NCBI GenBank assembly: GCA_050010815.1
Contig: JBEKKH010000583.1
Location: forward strand, 1-5,235
Source: Palsa-504 sp050010815
Lineage (GTDB): Bacteria; Actinomycetota; Actinomycetes; Streptosporangiales; Streptosporangiaceae
DNA: 5,235 nt
Direction of reading: 5' to 3'
Below, in pieces: positions 1 through 4,561 of the stretch. The number at the start of each line of letters is the position of its first letter. Positions within the stretch are counted from its first letter, which is position 1. The translations under genes and the position numbers were made by a program. The notes under the pieces are model-generated. The model worked only from the letters and a program-made list of their open reading frames with translations. It made no database searches and was not told the DNA's origin.

Positions 1-196
1 GCCGTTTCGTCACCTGGACGAGCCCGTTCTTCTCCAGTCGCAGCAAGATGGTGTACACCGTCCCTTCGATGACGTCGGCGAAGCCGAGCTCGTTCAGCCG
101 GCGCGTGATGGCGTACCCGTAGGTCTCCTCGACGCCGATGATTTGAAGCACGCAGCCCTCTAGCGTGCCCTTCAGCATCTCCGTTAGGTCGTCCAC
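1..196 (-). CDS. PadR-family transcriptional regulator (N-terminal part, runs off window)
   Basis: This encodes the winged-helix DNA-binding half of a PadR-type repressor; 65 residues are visible and the gene continues beyond position 1. Seen: KGTLEGCVLQII at residues 9-20, YGYAITRRLNELGF at 26-39, then DVIEGTVYTILLRLEKNGLV at 41-60. The EGTVYTILLRLE stretch is the PadR recognition helix and the start of the wing, and EKNGLV is the classic wing entry. The chosen start is GTG at 196-194, preceded by AAGGAGAAAAGGA on the minus strand (about 202-214). The nearer AAAGGA leaves 6 bases to the GTG. The ATG six codons later has CGGAG touching it and is a poorer start. There is no frameshift or stop, unlike its neighbours, so it is probably functional. 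Known of the family: PadR proteins are small dimeric repressors that often control their own gene plus a transporter or membrane protein. The target here is not visible, and the C-terminal dimer helix lies outside the window. Confidence 0.93.
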   Translation of the reverse strand, partial: MDDLTEMLKGTLEGCVLQIIGVEETYGYAITRRLNELGFADVIEGTVYTILLRLEKNGLVQVTKR

Positions 197-217
197 CGCG
201 GGTCCTTTTCTCCTTCC

Positions 218-235
218 CGGTACTACGTAGTACCG
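218..235. promoter_or_regulatory. 18-bp perfect palindrome, probable PadR operator
   Basis: CGGTACTACGTAGTACCG is a perfect 18-bp inverted repeat with no spacer. It lies 22 bp upstream of the padR-like GTG start and just downstream of the proposed -10 box. Overlapping it, GTAC-CACT-GTAC (237-248) forms a second, shorter inverted repeat, and ACCGAGTA occurs twice (232-239 and 255-262), 23 bp apart, about two helical turns. A dyad-symmetric TA-rich site over the transcription start is what an autorepressing PadR dimer would need. That it binds this PadR is inference. Confidence 0.72.
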
Positions 236-241
236 AGTACC

Positions 242-270
242 ACTGTACGGTATCACCGAGTAGTAGGCAA
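242..270 (-). promoter_or_regulatory. Probable sigma70-type promoter of the PadR gene
   Basis: Read on the minus strand, a -35-like TTGCCT (270-265) is followed by exactly 17 bases and a -10-like TACAGT (247-242). Transcription would start near 234-236, inside or at the edge of the 18-bp palindrome, about 39 bases before the GTG start codon. Spacing and position fit well, but the hexamers are only moderate matches and no transcript data exist here. Confidence 0.5.
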
Positions 271-360
271 CGCCAGCAAGCGGCGGGCACGGGCCAAGGA
301 GACGATTCGGATCATCTGTATGGCTCTGCTTCTTCGGTACCGGCTGGTACGGGCCCCCGG

Positions 361-558
361 GTCACCGATCTCGCCGAGTTGGCACCGCCGCAGCAGGCCG
401 GACTCGCACTCGGATCAGCCATGGCCATCAACTAGATCGCCGTGATCGCCGCACCGCACGTGCTCGGCCTGCTCACCGACCGCACCCACGGCTATACGCT
501 GGCCTGGGGGCCGCTGTTGGCGATGACGGCCGCCTCACTCATCGGAGACCGGCAATCG
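361..558 (+). pseudogene. Remnant of an MFS-type transporter C-terminus
   Basis: Frame 1 of the plus strand reads VTDLAELAPPQQAGLALGSA, then MAIN, a TAG stop at 433-435, and continues in the same frame with IAVIAAPHVLGLLTDR and a second hydrophobic run (YTLAWGPLLAMTAASLIG). The small-residue-rich helices, the ELAPPxxAGLALG phrase and the LLTDR loop resemble the last three transmembrane helices of a major facilitator superfamily permease. The in-frame TAG and the loss of everything upstream mark it as a pseudogene. A start at 442 (GTG) would give an 80-residue ORF, but it has no ribosome binding site and its tail after about residue 37 turns arginine-rich and non-membrane, suggesting a frameshift or junction near 555. 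Family assignment is by recognition only and could be another polytopic transporter. Confidence 0.5.
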
Positions 559-705
559 TGCCGCCCGCGCTTCCTCCGCGCTCGGGCCATCGGACGGCAT
601 CGTCCTCCTTGGCTACCAACTCGGGCGACACGACTGGAGTGGTGCAGAGAGCGGCCTGTGACGCGGCACAGGAGGCGGCAATGAATGCCTCGATCCAGTA
701 ACGGG
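559..705. other. Junction zone without an intact gene; orphan start signal on plus strand
   Basis: No complete gene is present. Plus-strand frame 2 reads DGIVLLGYQLGRHDWSGAES up to a TGA at 659-661, possibly the tail of the preceding remnant in another frame. An inverted repeat CCTGTG-N6-CACAGG lies at 655-672. GGAGG at 671-675 precedes an ATG at 681 that opens only six codons (MNASIQ) before TAA at 699-701. This looks like the first codons of a lost gene, joined near 700 to the opposite-strand ABC fragment. Confidence 0.4.
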
Positions 706-825
706 CTTCCCCGCGCCGTTCGGGCCGAGGAACCCGGTCACCACCCCCGGCTCTACCACGAAGCTCAACCCGTCGACGGCGGTCTTGTCGCCGTACCGTT
801 TGGTCAGGCCATCAATCTCGATCAT
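706..825 (-). pseudogene. ABC exporter ATPase, N-terminal fragment cut after Walker A
   Basis: The ATG at 825-823 has GGAAGGA just upstream and opens the standard start of a DrrA/CcmA-type exporter ATPase: MIEIDGLTKRYGDKTAVDGL, then SFVVEPGVVTGFLGPNGAGK. The aromatic A-loop residue is Tyr11 and Walker A is complete through its lysine, residue 40. Family members continue with TT or TS and about 200-270 more residues. Here the next residues are PVTGSRHSLPPP, with no resemblance to any ABC protein, and the frame simply runs on to a TAG at 613. There is no Q-loop, signature, Walker B or H-loop, so no ATP hydrolysis is possible. The clean start region suggests the gene was normal until a deletion or rearrangement removed the rest near 706. 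Confidence 0.85.
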
Positions 826-848
826 TCCTGATCCTTCCGTCGATGTGC

Positions 849-1016
849 TTAGGTCTTGGACGTAGCCTGCGTCCGGGCCCTGAGGCGGGAGTGTCGTAGC
901 ACTGAGGCGTCGCTGAGGTGCAGCCGTTCGGCGAGGTCGGCGGTCGCTCCGGTCATCGCTGGCGGGGTGCCGCTCTAGGTGAGCACTTGCTCGGCGATTC
1001 CGGGTGGGTGCCCCAC
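849..1016 (-). pseudogene. Unassigned coding-like remnant with an internal stop
   Basis: One minus-strand frame reads VVGHPPGIAEQVLT, a TAG at 977-975, SGTPPAMTGATADLAERLHL, SDASVLRHSRLRARTQ and a TAA at 851-849. It ends 23 bases before the ABC ATPase start at 825. Composition looks like real soluble protein rather than a shadow frame, and the ADLAERLHLSDASVLRHSRL stretch could be a helix-turn-helix or amphipathic helix, but I do not recognise the family. If the ATG at 956 were used it would be a 35-residue peptide; no good ribosome binding site is visible. A decayed fragment is more likely than a small gene. Confidence 0.3.
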
Positions 1017-1050
1017 GACGCCCCGTCTGCGCGTTTTCGCCCACGTTTGG

Positions 1051-1290
1051 CTACGGCGAGCTGGGGAGCGATGACGCCCAGGGTTGGCCGGTCCAGCCGT
1101 CGTTCTGGACAAGGTACGCCGCGCCTTGCTGGACGAGACCCTCCAAGTAGGTCACCTCCTGGCCGAGCGTCTTGGAGCCGAGGAGGTGGCCGTCGTAGGC
1201 CTCGGTGAAGAGCACTCCGGGGCGATGTCGTAACCCGAGGATCGCGGCGATGCCGCCGGTCTCCGCCAGCCACTCAGGATGCTCCTCTCG
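1051..1290 (-). pseudogene. Unrecognised protein fragment downstream of the sugar permease remnant
   Basis: From about 1290 the minus-strand frame ending in TAG at 1053-1051 reads REEHPEWLAETGGIAAILGL, then RHRPGVLFTEAYDGHLLGSK, TLGQEVTYLEGLVQQGAAYL and VQNDGWTGQPWASSLPSSP. Residue choice looks like a folded soluble enzyme, rich in glycine and aromatics. It has no ribosome binding site or start of its own and is entered in frame from the permease remnant, so it is probably a fragment of the next gene of the old operon. Position beside a sugar permease and a dehydrogenase would suit a carbohydrate enzyme, but that is context only. I do not recognise the family. Confidence 0.4.
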
Positions 1291-1710
1291 GAGCGCGGCG
1301 GCGCCCGGCGAAGCAGCGTCAGCCCGCTCATGAGCACCATGATGACGAGAAGCGTCGAACCCGTACTGCAGCACGAAGACGACAGCGAGGAAGAACAGCA
1401 GCTTGATCTGACGCAGCAACAGGGCAGGTCGATGGCGAGGAAGTGCTTCCAGCGCCCCGCGCCGTCGATCGCCGCCGCGTCGAAGATCTCGTCGGGGATG
1501 TTCTGGAGGCCGGTACTGAGTAGATAGCGGAAGAACAGGCGCTAGCGCGGCCGCGAGAGGGTGATCAGTAGCTCCGCCGCGGCGAGCGGGATCACCCACA
1601 TCGCCGTCACGGCCACGACGAAGAATAATCCCGATGTGGACGAACGCCTCCCACCACAGGCTGTCGTGCCACATGGCGCGGTAGTTGACCAGTCCGACTT
1701 GCCGAGGGTC
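1290..1710 (-). pseudogene. MalF-type carbohydrate ABC transporter permease, multiply broken
   Basis: Four pieces of one inner-membrane permease appear in order. (1) DPRQVGLVNYRAMWHDSLWW, then EAFVHIGI, about 1710-1628. (2) In a shifted frame, FFVVAVTAMWVIPLAAAELL ending LSRPR at a TAG stop (1544-1542), then on in the same frame RLFFRYLLSTGLQNIPDEIF and DAAAIDGAGRWKHFLAIDLP. (3) Back in the first frame near 1430, LLLRQIKLLFFLAVVFVLQY. (4) In the third frame, LLVIMVLMSGLTLLRRAP as a final membrane helix near 1353-1295. EIFDAAAIDGAGRWKHFLAIDLP carries the EAA-type loop (EAA...G...LP) that contacts the ATPase in binding-protein-dependent sugar importers. The usual protein is near 300 residues; here roughly 140 remain. 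The helices between piece 2 and the EAA loop, and between pieces 3 and 4, are missing. It is clearly non-functional. Confidence 0.8.
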
Positions 1711-1867
1711 ACGGCTCTGTCCGGGCCACCGCTAAGACGACGGACCCGGCGGCGAGCCACTCGAGTACCAAGCGCGTGCAGCCGAACACGCGGGCCACCA
1801 CTGAGCTCGCCGCGACCTCCGGCTCGCGTCGCCACGGGGCCCCGACCATCATCACCAACGAGGGAGT
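1709..1867 (-). pseudogene. Unassigned coding-like fragment in a shifted frame
   Basis: Immediately after the dehydrogenase fragment another minus-strand frame reads TPSLVMMVGAPWRREPEVAA, SSVVARVFGCTRLVLEWLAA and GSVVLAVARTEP, ending at TGA (1711-1709). The hydrophobic and charged pattern looks like genuine protein. It may be the C-terminal end of the same dehydrogenase after an internal deletion plus frameshift, or part of another gene. I cannot name the family with confidence. Confidence 0.3.
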
Positions 1868-1868
1868 C

Positions 1869-1958
1869 GCCGCGATAATGGGCCAGCTCGGTGCCCGGGC
1901 TGATCACGCTGCGGCAAGCCTGCACGACGACCTCGGCTGGCGTCGGGGTGGCGGTCAT
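1869..1958 (-). pseudogene. Zinc-type alcohol dehydrogenase (MDR) N-terminal fragment
   Basis: The frame reads MTATPTPAEVVVQACRSVIS followed by PGTELAHYRG. In medium-chain dehydrogenases the GroES-like N-terminal domain has the same layout: a proline-rich P-x-P-x-P-x-E-V-x-V-x-V turn, then S-x-IS-x-GTEL-x-xYRG. About 20 N-terminal residues before the proline run are missing or replaced by MAVLA. Homology stops after YRG, so the zinc ligands and the Rossmann domain are absent. The ATG at 1958 overlaps the TGA of the upstream TPR-like ORF by four bases (ATGA), but no ribosome binding site precedes it. It is non-functional as it stands. Confidence 0.5.
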
Positions 1959-2443
1959 GGCGAGCACGGCCATCGGGTCGGGTGGCAATCTGGGAGCTGG
2001 CCTGCCAGGTTCTCGAAGTCGTCGTCCATCCCCGCTGGCTGTCGCATCTGGGCGACGATCCGGAAGGCGAGAGGGTCGCACCCGACGGCAGCAAGGTGCT
2101 CGCGAAGCAGGTCGGCGGCTCGCTTGCCATTGCCGGAGGCCGCGGTGCGGACGACCTCGATGTGGTGGCGTTCCCAGTTCATCTGTCTGAGGCTGTGACG
2201 TTGGCCTGAGGTTCCGGTAATGGCGTCGAGGTCAGCGAGGGCGAGCTCGAACGCCGGGTCGGCTTCGACGGCGTGGCGCAGCGCTGTGGTAGCTCGGCGG
2301 CGGTCGAGGGCTCGCTGTGCATGCCGGTACCACGTCGCGGCCTGCAAGCTTGCGGTGACCGCGCGGCCGTGGTCCTCAAGGGCGAGCCCGGAGGCGTCCA
2401 AGTGATCATGCTGGCCGAAGGGCTGACCTTGTGTTGACTGCAT
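1955..2443 (-). CDS. Short TPR-like helical-repeat protein, probably truncated at the C-terminus
   Basis: The 162-residue product is mostly helical. Residues 35-70 (ATWYRHAQRALDRRRATTAL, RHAVEADPAFELALADLDA) have the TPR pattern with the A-x-x-x-DP-x-F/Y-x-x-A turn. Residues 91-130 (ERHHIEVVRTAASGNGKRAA, DLLREHLAAVGCDPLAFRIV) fit a second helical-hairpin pair. Similar actinobacterial TPR proteins of about 350-450 residues start with such a segment, so this looks like the N-terminal third. The stretch between residues 70 and 90 is short and may hide a deletion. From about residue 150 (CHPTRWPCSP) homology is lost, just before the TGA that overlaps the next remnant. The start is ATG 2443, with only a weak GGGA upstream. 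It lies 29 bases downstream of the regulator remnant. TPR domains mediate protein-protein contacts; no partner can be named. It is the most gene-like of the decayed set. Confidence 0.55.
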   Translation of the reverse strand: MQSTQGQPFGQHDHLDASGLALEDHGRAVTASLQAATWYRHAQRALDRRRATTALRHAVEADPAFELALADLDAITGTSGQRHSLRQMNWERHHIEVVRTAASGNGKRAADLLREHLAAVGCDPLAFRIVAQMRQPAGMDDDFENLAGQLPDCHPTRWPCSP

Positions 2444-2472
2444 GAGTCCCAGTTTGCTTGTCTGGCCTGCCG

Positions 2473-3147
2473 TTACGCTGAGGTGGCACTGAGATCAACC
2501 GCCGCGAGGAAATCTGAAGCTGCGACTTCCGGTTCGTAGAAGGTGGCGTCCAAGGCCTCAGGAAGGTGTCGAACCGGCCCGCGGCGGCCGTCGTCGCCGA
2601 GTCGCCGCTGAGCGACCCGGAGGCGGGCCGCGAGCGCGGCGACTCCGGCTCGTCGGTGAAAACTGGTGAGACTGCCGTACGACAAATTCCGGGCGCGCTG
2701 CTGAGCGAGCGCGACGAAGCCCTCGGCCCGCGCCCGCGCCAGGTCGCCGAGCCGACGAGCAACCGCGGCCTGGCCGGCCATCACATCGGCAGACACCGAC
2801 GGGTTGAAGCTGCATGCGATCGCCTCCTCATACAGGCCGTACTGCCACAGCGTCCGGAGCTGAATGAACCGGACGTCACGACCGAAGACCGATAGCCGTG
2901 CGAACAGGCGGCGCTCGTCCTCGAACAGCAGGTCGTAGCTCCAGTCCACCACCGCCCGAAGGGTTTGCTGGCGGGGGAGGGCAGTGCGGGCACCCACGGT
3001 GAGCAGCCGAAAGCGGTCGTCGAACCGTTCCGCCAGCGTGGCCAAGGTATGAGAACGGAGTCGCGCGGCGGCCAGTTCGACGGCCAGGGGAAGGCCAGGA
3101 ACGCCGAGCGGCTCGCGGCTCGTCGCGATCAGCCGGAGACCTACCAT
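2473..3147 (-). pseudogene. AfsR/LuxR-type NB-ARC regulator with internal segments missing
   Basis: The ORF stays open for 224 codons but joins non-adjacent parts of a large regulator. Residues 4-18 (LRLIATSREPLGVPG) are the post-Walker-B strand of an NB-ARC/STAND ATPase. The next residues, LPLAVELAAARLR (19-31), normally lie some 70 residues further on (GLPLAIELAAARL). Residues 40-88 (ERFDDRFRLLTVGARTALPR, QQTLRAVVDWSYDLL, ERRLFARLSVF) match the AfsR-like domain junction very well. At residue 89 it jumps to a helical repeat-like stretch, FIQLRTLWQYGLYEEAIACS, and then to a region I cannot place (142-224). Walker A and Walker B are absent, as are any DNA-binding domain and most of the usual 700-1000 residues. 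The ATG at 3147 has no ribosome binding site. It is non-functional as an ATPase regulator despite the open frame. Confidence 0.8.
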
Positions 3148-3341
3148 CCCGGTTGAGCGCCTCTGCGCACGTCAACCCGCCGAGGCGATCGGCCACACCT
3201 AGCCAACTGGAGAAACCAATGGATAACACGGCCCGGACACGGCAGCGGGTGCCGGCAATTTTCCTCCCCGTCCCGTCACAGCCGTGCTCCACATAGGTGG
3301 CGAGGCGCTAAGCCCCAAGGCACCAGTCAGGAGGTATCGGG
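3148..3341. other. Gap between divergent remnants; orphan ribosome binding site at its right end
   Basis: No gene is recognised in these 194 bases, which separate minus-strand remnants from the plus-strand exporter pair. A minus-strand stretch (about 3225-3140, FSSWLGVADRLGGLTCAEAL) looks slightly protein-like but cannot be placed. At the right end AGGAGG (3329-3334) stands seven bases before an ATG at 3342, an excellent start signal, which however opens the wrong frame for the ABC ATPase that follows. No convincing promoter hexamers were found. Confidence 0.4.
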
Positions 3342-3348
3342 ATGAGTA

Positions 3349-4350
3349 TTGCTGGCTGTCGGCGCCGGGGAGGTGATGGCGTTCCTGGGTCCCAACGGGG
3401 CCGGGAAGACCTCGACAATCGACATGATCCTGGGCTTGTCCCGTCCGGCCGCCGGCGCGGTCCAGGTGTACGGCATGGCACCGCGACAGGCGGTCCGCAA
3501 GGGCCTGGTCGCCGCGGTCATGCAGACGGGAGGCCTACTCAAGGACCTAACGGTGGCCGAGAGGGTGCAGTACACCGCCCGGCTGTTCGCGGTCAGCCGC
3601 CCGGTCGCAGAGGTGCTGGAACGGGCGGGCATCACCGCGATCGCGGGCCGCCGGGTCGGGAAGTGCTCGGGGGGAGAACAGCAGCGGCTGCGGTTCGCGA
3701 TGGCCCTGATTCCCGACCCCGAACTGCTCATCTTGGACGAGCCGACCCGGGGCATGGACGTGGAGGGCCGCCGCGCCTTCTGGACGGCCATCCGCGAGGA
3801 CGCCACCCGGGGCCAGACGATCATCTTCGCCACCCACTACCTGGCAGAAGCCGACGCCTATGCCGACCGGATCGTCCTGATCAGCAAGGGGAAGATCGTG
3901 GCGGACGGGACCGCCGCCCAGGTCAAGGGCCTGGCCTCCGGCCGGATGATCCGGGCGACCCTGCCCGGCGCCGACGAGACGGCGCTGCGGGCCATCCGGG
4001 GCGTCGACGGCGTCGAGGTGCGCGGCGACACCGTCCTGATCCATTGCGGCGACAGCGACGCCGTCGCCGGCGGGCGGCTTCAGCCCGGCGATCGTGCGGC
4101 TGGAGGTCCGCCGTCTGCTGCGCAACCGGCGGACCATGATGCTGGCGCTCATCTTTCCTGTGCTGCTTTTTCTGGGGCTTCGGCCGGGGCTGTGCGTGTG
4201 GATCGGATCCCTGCTGTTCGCCGCCTTCGGCGTGTTCGCCGGTTACCTGCTGCCCACCGAGAACGTCGCACAGGTCCTCACCCTCGTGCCGACCGGGTGC
4301 ACCGGCGCCGTCTGGAGCCTGCGCACCGACACCGCCAGAGTGTGACCTAG
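3349..4350 (+). pseudogene. ABC-type multidrug exporter ATPase lacking its N-terminus and C-terminal tail
   Basis: Numbered from TTG 3349, the chain holds Walker A GPNGAGKTS (14-22), Q-loop Gln59 (VMQTGGLL), signature KCSGGEQQR (105-113; the usual LSGGQ becomes CSGGE), Walker B LLILDEP (126-132), D-loop region GMD (135-137) and switch His163 (FATHYLAEA). This is the DrrA-like nucleotide-binding subunit of an ABC-2 exporter. The 25 or so residues before VGAGEVMAFLGP, including the aromatic A-loop, are missing. The strong AGGAGG-ATG at 3342 is two bases out of frame with the rest (ATG frame 3342, ATPase frame 3349). TTG 3349 could be used, 14 bases from the AGGAGG, but the protein would lack beta-strands of the ATP-binding core. 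Homology ends near HCGDSDAVA (about 4068). The remaining 90 codons are an out-of-frame read-through of the permease. All catalytic motifs after Walker A are intact, which points to recent inactivation. Confidence 0.85.
4082..4345 (+). pseudogene. ABC-2 exporter permease reduced to N-terminal helix and one internal helix
   Basis: In a frame different from the ATPase, SPAIVRLEVRRLLRNRRTMM and LALIFPVLLFLGL form the typical cytoplasmic start and first membrane helix of a DrrB-type ABC-2 permease. After a junction near 4178-4196 the chain continues with WIGSLLFAAFGVFAGYLLPT and ENVAQVLTLV, which in the family lies about 100 residues later (the LP-S/T-EN-V-Q loop is characteristic). It then degrades into PTGCTGAVWSLRTDTARV and a TGA at 4343-4345. 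The normal length is about 240-260 residues; GTG 4094 gives 83. The first helix begins only some 14 bases after the ATPase homology ends, so the ATPase tail, the intergenic bases and the permease start have been lost together. It cannot form the usual six-helix exporter subunit. Confidence 0.8.
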
Positions 4351-4416
4351 CGCCGATCACGCCCTGGTGCGTCGCCCGTTTGCTCTCCGCGCAGCCGGCA
4401 CTGCCAAGGAGCTGAC

Positions 4417-4557
4417 ATGAGATCTGCCGTCCCGCACACCGCACGCAGGAGGAGTACCCGCGGCCGCCTGCGTCTTGCCGGGTCACCCGATGCCGTCAAT
4501 CGGCCACTAAGAGTTACGACGGCTGCAGGACGTTTGACCAGATGGCCGGAGAGCTGA
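4417..4557 (+). CDS. 46-residue arginine-rich ORF of unknown function upstream of the thioredoxin reductase gene
   Basis: AAGGAG (4406-4411), five bases before ATG 4417, is one of the best ribosome binding sites in the window. The product begins MRSAVPHTARRRSTRGRLRL and ends TRWPES before TGA 4555-4557, with 11 arginines and no membrane helix. It ends four bases before the GTG of the next gene, so it could be a translated leader coupled to it. Drug-exporter operons of this type are often followed by a sensor kinase gene, so it could instead be the start codons of such a gene after a deletion. I do not recognise the protein. Confidence 0.4.
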   Translation: MRSAVPHTARRRSTRGRLRLAGSPDAVNRPLRVTTAAGRLTRWPES

Positions 4558-4561
4558 AATC

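Noticed and set aside
331..360. GGTAC repeats and GGGCCCCCGGG tract as a second PadR operator
   Set aside because: The copies are direct, not dyad-symmetric, and the tract falls in the transporter-like reading frame.
655..672. CCTGTG-N6-CACAGG hairpin as a terminator
   Set aside because: Short stem, no following T run, and it sits just before an apparent start signal.
918..1527. Plus-strand open frames at 918-1208 and 1279-1527
   Set aside because: Arginine, serine and glycine-rich reverse readings of minus-strand remnants; no motif and no convincing start.
1561..2405. Plus-strand open frames in this stretch (1561-1878, 1776-2198, 1891-2190, 1982-2209, 2220-2405)
   Set aside because: The minus strand carries recognisable permease, dehydrogenase and TPR sequence; the plus readings have no family features.
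3327..4486. Several long open frames on the minus strand opposite the exporter genes (3327-3833, 3547-4152, 3923-4486)
   Set aside because: They lie antisense to a frame with full ABC ATPase motifs. Stops are rare in GC-rich DNA and the peptides show no domain.
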